A DNA stretch of 64,000 nt. Source: Loxodes magnus (taxonomy: Eukaryota; Ciliophora; Karyorelictea; Loxodida; Loxodidae). The stretch is taken from positions 434,001-498,000 of the forward strand of contig CAMPDV010000065.1 of assembly GCA_946699065.1 (NCBI GenBank), written 5' to 3'. The notes beneath the pieces are model-generated. The model was not told the DNA's origin. It did not search any database and worked only from the letters and a program-made list of their open reading frames with translations. Positions within the stretch are counted from its first letter, which is position 1; each line of letters begins with the position of its first letter. Shown piece by piece: positions 1-13,859 of the stretch. The position numbers and the translations under genes were made by a program.

Positions 1-460
1 TAAGTAAATTAAAATAAATGTGACTGAAATAGAAATTTAAGTAAATTAAAATAAGTGTGACTGAAATAGAATTTCAAGTAAATTAAAATAAGTTTGACTG
101 AAATAGAATTTTAAGCAATTTAAAATAAATGTGACTGAAATAGAATTTTAAGTAAATTAAAATCAGTTTGACTGAAAAAGTAATTTAAGTAAATTAAAAT
201 CAGTTCGACTGAAATAGAATTTTAAGTAAATTAATATAAGTTTGACTGAAATAGAATTTTAAGTAAAATAAAATCAGTATGAATGAAACAGAATTTTAAA
301 TAAATTAAAATAAGTTTGAATTAAATAGAATTTTAAGTAAATTAAAATAGTTTGACTGAAATAGAATTTTAAGTAAATTAAAATAGTTTGACTGAAATAG
401 AATTTTAAGTAAAATAAAATCAGTATGACTGAAATTGAATCTTAAGTAAATTAAAATAAG

Positions 461-904
461 TATGATAGAAATAGAATTTTAAGTAAATTAAAATTAGTTT
501 GAATTAAATAGAATTTTAAGTAAATTAAAATCAGTTTGACTGAAAAAGTATTTTAAGTAAATTAAAATAAGTGTGACTGAAATAGAAATTTAAGTAAATT
601 AAAATAAGTATGATAGAAATAGAATTTTAAGTAAATTAAAATTAGTTTGAATTAAATAGAATTTTAAGTAAATTAAAATCAGTTTGACTGAAATAGAATT
701 TTAAGTAAATTAAAATAAGTTTGACTGAAATTGAATTTTAAGTAAATTAAAATAAGTATGATAGAAATAGAATTTTAAGTAAATTAAAGATAGTTTGAAT
801 TAAATAGAATTTTAAGTAAATTAAAATCAGTTTGACTGAAAAAGTATTTTAAGTAAATTAAAATAAGTGTGACTGAAATAGAAATTTAAGTAAATTAAAA
901 TAAG
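461..904 (+). repeat. 148-bp four-monomer tandem, three copies
   Basis: The rare variant TATGATAGAAATAG starts at 461, 609 and 757, exactly 148 bp (4 x 37) apart. It is followed each time by a TAGTTTGAATTAAATAG monomer. The first and third units also share the AAAAAGTATTTT tail and the AAATAGAAATTT tail in their later monomers, while the middle unit has consensus-like forms. The third unit has GATAGTTTG in place of TTAGTTTG. This is a small higher-order repeat next to the left edge of the large duplication. Confidence 0.85.
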
Positions 905-3789
905 TTTGACTGAAATAGAACATTAAGTAAATTAAAATCAGTTTGACTGAAATAGAATTTTAAGTAAATTAAAATCAGTATGACTGAAATAGAATTTTAA
1001 GTAAATTAAAATCAGTATGACTGAAATAGAATTTTAAGTAAATTAAAATAAATGTGACTGAAATAGAAATTTAAGTAAATTAAAATAAGTGTGACTGAAA
1101 TAGAATTTCAAGTAAATTAAAATAAGTTTGACTGAAATAGAATTTTAAGTAAATTAAAATAAATGTGACTGAAATAGAATTTTATGTAAATTAAAATCAG
1201 TTTGAATGAAATAGAATTTTAAGTAAATTAAAATTGGTTTGATTGAAATAGAATTTTAAGTAAATTAAAATAAGTTTGACTGAAATAGAATTTTAATTAA
1301 ATTAAAATCATTTGACTGAAATAGAATTTTAAGTAAATTAAAATAAGTGTGACTGAAATAGAATTTTAAGTAAAAATAAAATCAGTATGACTGAAATAGA
1401 ATTTTAAGTAAATTAAATAAGTGTGACTGAAATAGAATTTTAAGTAAATTAAAATCAGTTTGACTAAAACAGAATTTTAAATAAATTAAAATAAGTTTGA
1501 ATTAAATAGAATTTTAAGTAAATTAAAATAGTTTGACTGAAATAGAATTTTAAGTAAATTAAAATCAGTTTGACTGAAATAGAATTTTAAGTAAATTAAA
1601 ATCAGTGTGACTGAAATAAAATTTTAAGTAAATTAAAATAAGTGTGACTGAAATAGAATTTTAAGCAAATTAAAATAAATGTGACTGAAATAGAATTTTA
1701 AGTAAATTAAAATAGTTTGACTGAAATAGAATTTTAAGTAAATTAAAATCAGTATTACTGAAATAGAATTTTAAGTAAATTAAAATAAATGTGACTGAAA
1801 TAGAATTTTAAGTAAATTAAAATAAGTGTGACTGAAATAGAATTTTAAGTAAATTAAAATAAGTTTGACTGAAATAGAATTTTAAGTAATTTAAAATCAG
1901 TGTGACTGAAATAGAATTTTTAGTAAATTTAAATAAGTGTGACTGAAAAAGTATTTTAAGTAAATTAAAATCAGTTTGACTGAAATGGAATTTTAAGTAA
2001 ATTAAAATAGTTTGACTGAAATAGAATTTTAAGTAAATTAAAATAAGTTTGACTGAAATATAATTTTAAGTAAATAAAAATAAGTTAGACTGAAATAGAA
2101 TTTTAAGTAAATTAAAATCAGCTTGACTGAAATAGAATTTTAAGTAAATTAAAATTAGTTTGAATGAAATAGAATTTTAAGTAAATTAAAATCAGTTTGA
2201 CTGAAATAGAATTTTAATTAAATTAAAATAAGTGTGACTGAAATGGAATTTTAAGTAAATTAAAATAAGTGTGACTGAAATAGAATTTTAAGTAAATTAA
2301 AATAGTTTGACTGAAATAGAATTTTAAGTAAATTAAAATCAGTTTGACTGAAATAGAATTTTAAGTAAATTAAAATCAGCACGACTGAAATAGAATTTCA
2401 AGTAAATTAAAATTAGTTTGACTGAAATAGAATTTTAAGTAAATTAAAATAAGTTTGACTGAAATAGAAATTTAAGTAAATTAAAATAAGTGAGACTGAA
2501 ATAGAATTTTAAGTAAATTAAAATAAGTGTGACTGAAATAGAATTTTAATTAAATTAAAAAAGTATGAATGAAATAGAATTTTAAGTAAATTAAAATAGT
2601 TTGACTGAAATAGAATTTTAAGTAAATTAAAATCAGTTTGACTGGAATAGAATTTTAAGTAAATTAAAATCAGTTTGACTGAAATAGAATTTTAAGTAAA
2701 TTAAAATCAGTTTGACTGAAATAGAATTTCAAGTAAATTAAAATTAGTTTGACTGAAATAGAATTTTAAGTAAATTAAAATAAGTGTGACTGAAATAGAA
2801 TTTTAAGTAAATTAAAATAGTTTGACTGAAATAGAATTTTAAGTAAATTAAAATAAGTGTGACTGAAATATAATTTTAAGTAAATTAAAATAAGTTAGAC
2901 TGAAATAGAATTTTAATTAAATTAAAATAGTTTGACTGAAATAGAATTTTAAGTAAATTAAAATAGTTTGACTGAAATAGAATTTTAAGTAAATTAAAAT
3001 CAGTTTGAATGAAATAGAATTTTAAGTAAATTAAAATCAGCTTGACTGAAATAGAATTTTAAGTAAATTAAAATAGTTTGACTGAAATAGAATTTTAAGT
3101 AAATTAAAATCAGTTTGACTGAAATAGAATTTTAATTAAATTAAAATAAGTGTGACTGAAATGGAATTTTAAGTAAATTAAAATAAGTGTGACTGAAATA
3201 GAATTTTAAGTAAATTAAAATAGTTTGACTGAAATAGAATTTTAAGTAAATTAAAATCAGTTTGACTGAAATAGAATTTTAAGTAAATTAAAATCAGCAC
3301 GAGTGAAATAGAATTTTAAGTAAATTAAAATCAGTTTGACTGAAATAGAATTTTAAGTAAATTAAAATAAGTTTGACTGAAATAGAAATTTAAGTAAATT
3401 AAAATAAGTGAGACTGAAATAGAATTTTAAGTAAATTAAAATAAATGTGACTGAAATAGAATTTCAAGTAAATTAAAATAAGTTTGACTGAAATAGAATT
3501 TTAAGTAAATTAAAATAAATGTGACTGAAATAGAATTTTATGTAAATTAAAATCAGTTTGAATGAAATAGAATTTTAAGTAAATTAAAATAAGTTTGAAT
3601 GAAATAGAATTTTAAGTAAATTAAAATCAGTTTGACTGAAAAAGTATTTTAAGTAAATTAAAATAGTTTGACTGAAATAGAATTTTAAGTAAATTAAAAA
3701 ATTTGACTGAAATAGAATTTTAAGTAAATTAAAATAAGTTTGACTGAAAAAGTATTTTAAGTAAATTAAAATAGTTTGACTGAAATAGA

Positions 3790-5150
3790 ATTTTAAGTAA
3801 ATTAAAATTAGTTTGACTGAAATAGAATTTTAGTATATTAAAATAAGTATGACAGAAATAGAATTTTAAGTAAATTAAAATAGTTTGACTGAAATAGAAT
3901 TTTAAGTAAATTAAACGAAGTATGACTGAAATAGAATTTTAATTAAATTAAAATAAGTTTGAATGAAATAGAATTTTAAGTAAATTAAAATAAGTGTGAC
4001 TGAAATAGAATTTTAAGTAAATTTAAATAAGTTTGACTGAAATAGAATTTTAAGTAAATTAAAATCAGTTTGACTGAAATAGAATTTTAAGTAAATTAAA
4101 ATCAGTTTGACTGAAATAGAATTTTAAGTAAATTAAAATAAGTGTGACTGAAATATAATTTTAAGTAAATTAAAATAAGTTAGACTGAAATAGAATTTTA
4201 ATTAAATTAAAATAGTTTGACTGAAATAGAATTTTAAGTAAATTAAAATCAGTTTGACTGAAATAGAATTTTAAGTAAATTAAAATCAGTTTGACTGAAA
4301 TAGAATTTTAAGTAAATTAAAATAAGTTTGACTGAAATAGAAATTTAATTAAATTAAAATAAGTGAGACTGAAATAGAATTTTAAGTAAATTAAAATAAA
4401 TGTGACTGAAATAGAATTTCAAGTAAATTAAAATAAGTTTGACTGAAATAGAATTTTAAGTAAATTAAAATAAATGTGACTGAAATAGAATTTTATGTAA
4501 ATTAAAATCAGTTTGAATGAAATAGAATTTTAAGTAAATTAAAATAAGTTTGAATGAAATAGAATTTTAAGTAAATTAAAATCAGTTTGACTGAAAAAGT
4601 ATTTTAAGTAAATTAAAATAGTTTGACTGAAATAGAATTTTAAGTAAATTAAAATCAGTTTGACTGAAATAGAATTTTAAGTAAATTAAAATAAGTTTGA
4701 CTGAAAAAGTATTTTAAGTAAATTAAAATAGTTTGACTGAAATAGAATTTTAAGTAAATTAAAATTAGTTTGACTGAAATAGAATTTTAGTATATTAAAA
4801 TAAGTATGACAGAAATAGAATTTTAAGTAAATTAAAATCAGTTTGACTGAAATAGAATTTTAAGTAAATTAAACGAAGTATGACTGAAATAGAATTTTAA
4901 TTAAATTAAAATAAGTTTGAATGAAATAGAATTTTAAGTAAATTAAAATAAGTGTGACTGAAATAGAATTTTAAGTAATTTAAATAAGTTTGACTGAAAT
5001 AGAATTTTAAGTAAATTAAAATCAGTTTGACTGAAATAGAATTTTAAGTAAATTAAAATCAGTTTGACTGAAATAGAATTTTAAGTAAATTAAAATAAGT
5101 GTGACTGAAATATAATTTTAAGTAAATTAAAATAAGTTAGACTGAAATAG
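3790..5150 (+). repeat. 1,362-bp higher-order tandem, unit A
   Basis: The unit contains TAGTATATTA at 3831 and 4788 and ACGAAG at 3915 and 4873, so it also holds an internal sub-repeat of about 958 bp. All four landmarks recur 1,362 bp further right. The junction with the next unit lies near 5,150: after GTTAGACTGAAATAG the sequence runs into AAGTAAATTAAAATTAG, whereas elsewhere the same monomer continues as AATTAAATTAAAATAG. That is the expected trace of an unequal exchange between out-of-register monomers. Confidence 0.85.
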
Positions 5151-6512
5151 AATTTTAAGTAAATTAAAATTAGTTTGACTGAAATAGAATTTTAGTATAT
5201 TAAAATAAGTATGACAGAAATAGAATTTTAAGTAAATTAAAATAGTTTGACTGAAATAGAATTTTAAGTAAATTAAACGAAGTATGACTGAAATAGAATT
5301 TTAATTAAATTAAAATAAGTTTGAATGAAATAGAATTTTAAGTAAATTAAAATAAGTGTGACTGAAATAGAATTTTAAGTAAATTTAAATAAGTTTGACT
5401 GAAATAGAATTTTAAGTAAATTAAAATCAGTTTGACTGAAATAGAATTTTAAGTAAATTAAAATCAGTTTGACTGAAATAGAATTTTAAGTAAATTAAAA
5501 TAAGTGTGACTGAAATATAATTTTAAGTAAATTAAAATAAGTTAGACTGAAATAGAATTTTAATTAAATTAAAATAGTTTGACTGAAATAGAATTTTAAG
5601 TAAATTAAAATCAGTTTGACTGAAATAGAATTTTAAGTAAATTAAAATCAGTTTGACTGAAATAGAATTTTAAGTAAATTAAAATAAGTTTGACTGAAAT
5701 AGAAATTTAATTAAATTAAAATAAGTGAGACTGAAATAGAATTTTAAGTAAATTAAAATAAATGTGACTGAAATAGAATTTCAAGTAAATTAAAATAAGT
5801 TTGACTGAAATAGAATTTTAAGTAAATTAAAATAAATGTGACTGAAATAGAATTTTATGTAAATTAAAATCAGTTTGAATGAAATAGAATTTTAAGTAAA
5901 TTAAAATAAGTTTGAATGAAATAGAATTTTAAGTAAATTAAAATCAGTTTGACTGAAAAAGTATTTTAAGTAAATTAAAATAGTTTGACTGAAATAGAAT
6001 TTTAAGTAAATTAAAATCAGTTTGACTGAAATAGAATTTTAAGTAAATTAAAATAAGTTTGACTGAAAAAGTATTTTAAGTAAATTAAAATAGTTTGACT
6101 GAAATAGAATTTTAAGTAAATTAAAATTAGTTTGACTGAAATAGAATTTTAGTATATTAAAATAAGTATGACAGAAATAGAATTTTAAGTAAATTAAAAT
6201 CAGTTTGACTGAAATAGAATTTTAAGTAAATTAAACGAAGTATGACTGAAATAGAATTTTAATTAAATTAAAATAAGTTTGAATGAAATAGAATTTTAAG
6301 TAAATTAAAATAAGTGTGACTGAAATAGAATTTTAAGTAATTTAAATAAGTTTGACTGAAATAGAATTTTAAGTAAATTAAAATCAGTTTGACTGAAATA
6401 GAATTTTAAGTAAATTAAAATCAGTTTGACTGAAATAGAATTTTAAGTAAATTAAAATAAGTGTGACTGAAATATAATTTTAAGTAAATTAAAATAAGTT
6501 AGACTGAAATAG
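5151..6512 (+). repeat. 1,362-bp higher-order tandem, unit B
   Basis: Direct repeat of the preceding unit: TAGTATATT at 5193 and 6150 and ACGA at 5277 and 6235, each 1,362 bp from its partner. Unit B ends with the AATTAAATTAAAATAG continuation after GTTAGACTG, as unit A does internally near 4180-4220. The matching region of L2 (around 20.1 kb) has ACGAAG only once, at 20,127. The pair is therefore either a gain in L1 or a loss in L2. Confidence 0.85.
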
Positions 6513-8770
6513 AATTTTAATTAAATTAAAATAGTTTGACTGAAATAGAATTTTAAGTAAATTAAAATCAGTTTGACTGAAATAGAATTTTAAGTAAATT
6601 AAAATCAGTTTGACTGAAATGGAATTTTAAGTAAATTGAAATAAGTATGACTGAAATAGAATTTTAAGTAAATTAAAATAGTTTGATTGAAATAGAAATT
6701 TAAGTAAATAAAATCAGTTTGACTGAAATAGAATTTTAAGTAAATTAAAATAAGTGTGACTGAAATAGAATTTCAAGTAAATTTAAAATCAGTTTGACTG
6801 AAAAAGTATTTTAAGTAAATTAAAATAAGTGTGACTGAAATAGAATTTTAAGTAAATTAAAATCAGTTTGACTGAAATAGAATTTTAAGTAAATTAAAAT
6901 AGTTTGACTGAAAAATGAATTTTAAGTAAATTAAAATCAGTTTGACTGAAATAGAATTTTAAGTAAATTAAAATAAGTGTGACTGAAAAAGTATTTTAAG
7001 TAAATTAAAATAGTTTGACTGAAATAGAATTTTAAATAAATTAAAATCAGTGTGATGAAATACAATTTTAAGTAAATTAAAATCAATTTGACTGAAATAG
7101 AATTTAAGTAAATTAAAATAAGTATGACTGAAATAGAATTTTAAGTAAATTAAAATAAGTATGACTGAAATGGAATTTTAAGTAAATTAAAATAAGTGTG
7201 ACTGAAAAAGTATTTTAAGTAAATTAAAATAAATATGACTGAAATAGAATTTTAAGTAAATTAAAATCAGTTTGACTGAAATAGAATTTTAAGTAAATTA
7301 AAATAAGTTTGACTGAAATAGAATTTTAAGTAATTTAAAATCAGTGTGACTGAAATAGAATTTTTAGTAAATTAAAATAAGTTTGACTGAAATAGAATTT
7401 TAATATATTAAAATAAGTATGACAGAAATAGATTTTAATTAAATTAAAATAAGTTTGACTGAAATAGAATTTTAAGTAAATTAAAATAGTTTGACTGAAA
7501 TAGAATTTTAAGTAAATTAAAATCAGTTTGACTGAAATAGAATTTCAAGTAAATAAAATAAGTATGATAGAAATAGAATTTTAAGTAAATTAAAATAAGT
7601 GTGACTGAAATAGAATTTTAAGTAAATTAAAAATAAGTTATACTGAAATAGAATTTTAAGTAAATTAAAATCAGTTTGACTGAATCAGAATTTTAATTAA
7701 ATTAAAATAAGTGTGACTGAAATAGAATTTTAAGTAAATTAAAATAAGATTGACTGAAATAGAATTTTAAGTAAATTAAAATAGTTTGATTCAAATAGAA
7801 ATTTAAGTAAATAAAATCAGTTAGACTGAAATAGAATTTTAAGTAAATTTAAATAAGTGTGACTGAAAAAGTATTTTAAGTAATCTAAATAAGTTTGACT
7901 GAAATAGAATTTTAAGTAAATAAAAATGTTTGACTGAAATAGAATTTTAAGTAATTTAAAATCAGCACGACTGAAATAGAATTTTAAGTAAATTAAAATA
8001 AATGTGACTGAAATAGAATTTTATGTAAATTAAAAAAGTATGAATGAAATAGAATTTTAAGTAAATTAAAATAAGTGTGATTGAAATAGAATTTTAAGTA
8101 AATTAAAATCAGTTTGACTGAAATAGAATTTTTAGTAAATTAAAATAAGTTTGACTGAAATAGAATTTTTAGTAAATTAAAATAAGTTTGACTGAAATAG
8201 GTTTTTAAGTAAATTAAAATAAGTGTGACTGAATCAGAATTTTTAGTAAATTAAAATAAGTTTGACTGAAATAGAATTTTAAGTAAATTAAAATAAATGT
8301 GACTGAAATAGAATTTTAAGTAAATTAAAATCAGTTTGACTGAAAAAGTAATTTAAGTAAATTAAAATCAGTTCGACTGAAATAGAATTTTAAGTAAATT
8401 AAAATAAGTGTGACTGAAATAGAATTTTAATTAAATTAAAAAAGTATGAATGAAATAGAATTTTAAGTAAATTAAAATAGTTTGACTGAAATAGAATTTT
8501 AAGTAAATTAAAATCAGTTTGACTGGAATAGAATTTTAATTAAATTAAAATAAGTGTGACTGAAATGGAATTTTAAGTAAATTAAAATAAGTGTGACTGA
8601 AATAGAATTTTAAGTAAATTAAAATAGTTTGACTGAAATAGAATTTTAAGTAAATTAAAATCAGTTTGACTGAAATAGAATTTTAAGTAAATTAAAATAA
8701 GTGAGACTGAAATAGAATTTTAAGTAAATTAAAATAAATGTGACTGAAATAGAATTTTAAGTAAATTAAA

Positions 8771-9200
8771 ATCATTTTGACTGAAAAAGTATTTTAAGTA
8801 AATTAAAATAAATGTGACTGAAATAGAATTTTAAGTAAATTAAAATCAGTTTGACTGAAAAAGTAATTTAAGTAAATTAAAATCAGTTTGACTGAAATAG
8901 AATTTTAAGTAAATAAAAATCAGTTTGACTGAAAAAGTAATTTAAGTAAATTAAAATCATTTTGACTGAAAAAGTATTTTAAGTAAATTAAAATAAATGT
9001 GACTGAAATAGAATTTTAAGTAAATTAAAATCAGTTTGACTGAAAAAGTAATTTAAGTAAATTAAAATCAGTTTGACTGAAATAGAATTTTAAGTAAATT
9101 AAAATCAGTTTGACTGAAAAAGTAATTTAAGTAAATTAAAATCATTTTGACTGAAAAAGTATTTTAAGTAAATTAAAATAAATGTGACTGAAATAGAATT
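8771..9200 (+). repeat. 185-bp five-monomer tandem
   Basis: ATCATTTTGACTGAAAAAG starts at 8771, 8956 and 9141, with 185 bp (5 x 37) between copies. The first two units are complete and the third is partial. Each full unit carries, in order, the ATCATTTTG monomer, an AAATGTGACTG monomer and AAAAAGTAATTT-tailed monomers. The L2 counterpart near 23,251 has a single copy, so this is a local, copy-specific expansion or contraction. Confidence 0.85.
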
Positions 9201-10219
9201 TTAAGTAAATTAAAATAAGTTTTACTGAAATAGAATTTTAAGTAAATTAAAATAAGTTTGACTGAAATAGAATTTTAAGTAAATAAAAATCAGTTTGACT
9301 GAAATAGAATTTTAAGTAAATTAAAATCATTTGACTGAAATAGAATTTTAAGTAAATTAAAATCAGTTTGACTGAAATAGATTTTTAAGTAAATTAAAAT
9401 AAGTATGACTGAAATAGAATTTTAAGTAAATTTAAAAAAGTATGAATGAAATAGAATTTTAAGTAAATAAAAATCAGTTTGACTGAAATAGAATTTTAAT
9501 TAAATTAAAATAAGTGTGACTGAAATAGAATTTTAAGTAAATTAAAATAAATGTGACTGAAATAGAATTTCAAGTAAATTAAAATAAGTTTGACTGAAAT
9601 AGAATTTTAAGTAAATTAAAATAAATGTGACTGAAATAGAATTTTAAGTAAATTAAAATAAGTGTGACTGAAATAGAATTTTAAGTAAATTAAAATAAAT
9701 GTGACTGAAATAGAATTTTATGTAAATTAAAATCAGTTTGAATGAAATAGAATTTTAAGTAAATTAAAATTGGTTTGATTGAAATAGAATTTTAAGTAAA
9801 TTAAAATAAGTGTGACTGAAATAGAATTTTAAGTAAATTAAAATCAGTTTGACTGAAATAGAATTTTTAGTAAATTAAAATAAATATGACTGAAATAGAA
9901 ATTTAAGTAAATTAAAATAAGTTTGACTGAAATAGAATTTTAAGTAAATTAAAATAAGTGTGACTGAATCAGAATTTTTAGTAAATTAAAATCAGTTTGA
10001 CTGAAATAGAATTTCAAGTAAATTAAAATCAGTTTGACTGAAATAGAATTTTAAGTAAATTAAAATAAGTTTGACTGAAATAGAATTTTAAGTAAATTAA
10101 AATCAGTTTGACTGAAATAGAATTTTAAGTAAATTAAAATCAGTTTGACTGAAATAGAATTTTAAGTAAATTAAAATAAGTGTGACTGAAATAGAATTTT
10201 AATTAAATTAAAAAAGTAT

Positions 10220-13200
10220 GAATGAAATAGAATTTTAAGTAAATTAAAATAGTTTGACTGAAATAGAATTTTAAGTAAATTAAAATCAGTTTGACTGGAA
10301 TAGAATTTTAATTAAATTAAAATAAGTGTGACTGAAATGGAATTTTAAGTAAATTAAAATAAGTGTGACTGAAATAGAATTTTAAGTAAATTAAAATAGT
10401 TTGACTGAAATAGATTTTTAAGTAAATTAAAATAAGTTTGACTGAAATAGAATTTTAAGTAAATTAAAATCAGCACGACTGAAATAGAATTTCAAGTAAA
10501 TTAAAATTAGTTTGACTGAAATAGAATTTTAAGTAAATTAAAATAAGTTTGACTGAAATAGAAATTTAAGTAAATTAAAATAAGTGAGACTGAAATAGAA
10601 TTTTAAGTAAATTAAAATAAATGTGACTGAAATAGAATTTTAAGTAAATTAAAATCATTTTGACTGAAAAAGTATTTTAAGTAAATTAAAATAAATGTGA
10701 CTGAAATAGAATTTTAAGTAAATTAAAATCAGTTTGACTGAAAAAGTAATTTAAGTAAATTAAAATCAGTTTGACTGAAATAGAATTTTAAGTAAATTAA
10801 AACAGTTTGAATGAAATAGAATTTTAAGTAAATTAAAATCAGTTTGACTGAAATAAAATTTTAAGTAAATTAAAAAAAGTTTGACTGAAATAGAATTTTA
10901 AGTAAATTAAAATCAGTCTGACTGAAATAGAATTTTAAGTAAATTAAAATCAGCACGACTGAAATAGAATTTCAAGTAAATTAAAATCAGTTTGACTGAA
11001 AAAGAATTTCAAGTAAATTAAAATAAGTGTGACTGAAATAGAATTTTTAGTAAATTAAAATCAGTGTGACTGAAATAAAATTTTAAGTAAATTAAAATCA
11101 GTTTGACTGAAATAGAAATTGAAGTAAATTAAAATAAATGTGAATGAAATAGAATTTTAAGTAAATTAAAAAATTTGACTGAAATAGAATTTTAAGTAAA
11201 TTAAAATAAATGTGACTGAAATAGAATTTTAAGTAAATTAAAATAAGTGTGACTGAAATAGAATTTTAAGTAAATTAAAATAAATGTGACTGAAATAGAA
11301 TTTTAAGTAAATTAAAATCAGTTTGAATGAAATAGAATTTTAAGTAAATTAAAATTGGTTTGATTGAAATAGAATTTTAAGTAAATTAAAATAAGTGTGA
11401 CTGAAATAGAATTTTAAGTAAATTAAAATCAGTTTGACTGAAATAGAATTTTTAGTAAATTAAAATAAGTTTGACTGAAATAGAATTTTTAGTAAATTAA
11501 AATAAGTTTGACTGAAATTGGTTTTTAAGTAAATTAAAATAAGTGTGACTGAATCAGAATTTTAAGTAAATTAAAATCAGTTTGACTGAAATAGAATTTC
11601 AAGTAAATTAAAATCAGTTTGACTGAAATAGAATTTTAAGTAAATTAAAATAAGTTTGACTGAAATAGAATTTTAAGTAAATTAAAATCAGTTTGACTGA
11701 AATAGAATTTTAAGTAAATTAAAATCAGTTTGACTGAAATAGTATTTTAAGTAAATTAAAATAAGTTTGAATGAAATAGAATTTTTAGTAAATTAAAATA
11801 AGTGTGACTGAAATTGGTTTTTAAGTAAATTAAAATAAGTGTGACTGAATCAGAATTTTAAGTAAATTAAAATCAGTTTGACTGAAATAGAATTTCAAGT
11901 AAATTAAAATCAGTTTGACTGAAATAGAATTTTAAGTAAATTAAAATAAGTTTGACTGAAATAGAATTTTAAGTAAATTAAAATCAGTTTGACTGAAATA
12001 GAATTTTAAGTAAATTAAAATCAGATTGACTGAAATAGAATTTTAAGTAAATTAAAATAAGTTTGACTGAAATAGAATTTTAAGTAAATTAAAATCAGTT
12101 TGACTGAAATAGAATTTTAAGTAAATTAAAATCAGTTTGACTGAAATAGAATTTTAAGTAAATTAAAATAAGTGTGACTGAAATAGAATTTTAATTAAAT
12201 TAAAAAAGTATTAATGAAATAGAATTTTAAGTAAATTAAAATAGTTTGACTGAAATAGAATTTTAAGTAAATTAAAATCAGTTTGACTGGAATAGAATTT
12301 TAATTAAATTAAAATAAGTGTGACTGAAATGGAATTTTAAGTAAATTAAAATAAGTGTGACTGAAATAGAATTTTAAGTAAATTAAAATAGTTTGACTGA
12401 AATAGATTTTTAAGTAAATTAAAATAAGTTTGACTGAAATAGAATTTTAAGTAAATTAAAATCAGCACGACTGAAATAGAATTTCAAGTAAATTAAAATT
12501 AGTTTGACTGAAATAGAATTTTAAGTAAATTAAAATCAGTCTGACTGAAATAGAAATTTAAGTAAATTAAAATAAGTGAGACTGAAATAGAATTTTAAGT
12601 AAATTAAAATAAATGTGACTGAAATAGAATTTTAAGTAAATTAAAATCATTTTGACTGAAAAAGTATTTTAAGTAAATTAAAATAAATGTGACTGAAATA
12701 GAATTTTAAGTAAATTAAAATCAGTTTGACTGAAAAAGTAATTTAAGTAAATTAAAATCAGTTTGACTGAAATAGAATTTTAAGTAAATTAAAACAGTTT
12801 GAATGAAATAGAATTTTAAGTAAATTAAAATCAGTTTGACTGAAATAGAATTTTTAGTAAATTAAAAAAAGTTTGACTGAAATAGAATTTTAAGTAAATT
12901 AAAATCAGTCTGACTGAAATAGAATTTTAAGTAAATTAAAATCAGCACGACTGAAATAGAATTTCAAGTAAATTAAAATCAGTTGACTGAAAAAGAATTT
13001 CAAGTAAATTAAAATAAGTGTGACTGAAATAGAATTTTAAGTAAATTAAAATCAGTGTGACTGAAATAAAATTTTAAGTAAATTAAAATCAGTTTGACTG
13101 AAATAGAAATTGAAGTAAATTAAAATAAATGTGAATGAAATAGAATTTTAAGTAAATTAAAAAATTTGACTGAAATAGAATTTTAAGTAAATTAAAATAA

Positions 13201-13740
13201 ATGTGACTGAAATAGAATTTTAAGTAAATTAAAATAAGTGTGACTGAAATAGAATTTTAAGTAAATTAAAATAAATGTGACTGAAATAGAATTTTAAGTA
13301 AATTAAAATCAGTTTGAATGAAATAGAATTTTAAGTAAATTAAAATTGGTTTGATTGAAATAGAATTTTAAGTAAATTAAAATAAGTGTGACTGAAATAG
13401 AATTTTAAGTAAATTAAAATCAGTTTGACTGAAATAGAATTTTTAGTAAATTAAAATAAGTTTGACTGAAATAGAATTTTTAGTAAATTAAAATAAGTTT
13501 GACTGAAATTGGTTTTTAAGTAAATTAAAATAAGTGTGACTGAATCAGAATTTTAAGTAAATTAAAATCAGTTTGACTGAAATAGAATTTCAAGTAAATT
13601 AAAATCAGTTTGACTGAAATAGAATTTTAAGTAAATTAAAATAAGTTTGACTGAAATAGAATTTTAAGTAAATTAAAATCAGTTTGACTGAAATAGAATT
13701 TTAAGTAAATTAAAATCAGTTTGACTGAAATAGAATTTTA
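10220..13740 (+). repeat. 1,992-bp higher-order tandem in L1
   Basis: Landmarks recur about 1,992 bp apart. GACTGGAATAG is at 10,293 and 12,285, GAAATTGG is at 11,514 and 13,505, and the AAAACAGTTTGAATG, CAGTCTGACTG, CAGCACGACTG and AAATTGAAG variants between them appear in the same order in both units. The second unit has lost three bases in one linker (CAGTTGACTG at 12,980, against CAGTTTGACTG about 1,992 bp earlier). The corresponding part of L2 (about 24.6-26.1 kb) carries the series once. Confidence 0.8.
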
Positions 13741-13859
13741 AGTAAATTAAAATCAGTTTGACTGAAATAGAATTTTAAGTAAATTAAAATCAGTGTGACT
13801 GAAATAAAATTTTAAGTAAATTAAAATAAGTTTGACTGAAATAGAATTTTAAGTAAATT

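Noticed and set aside
8540..8560. AATTAAATTAAAAT centres as replication origin (ARS-like) elements
   Set aside because: AT-rich matches are unavoidable at about 16% G+C. Any yeast-like consensus match here would be without statistical weight.
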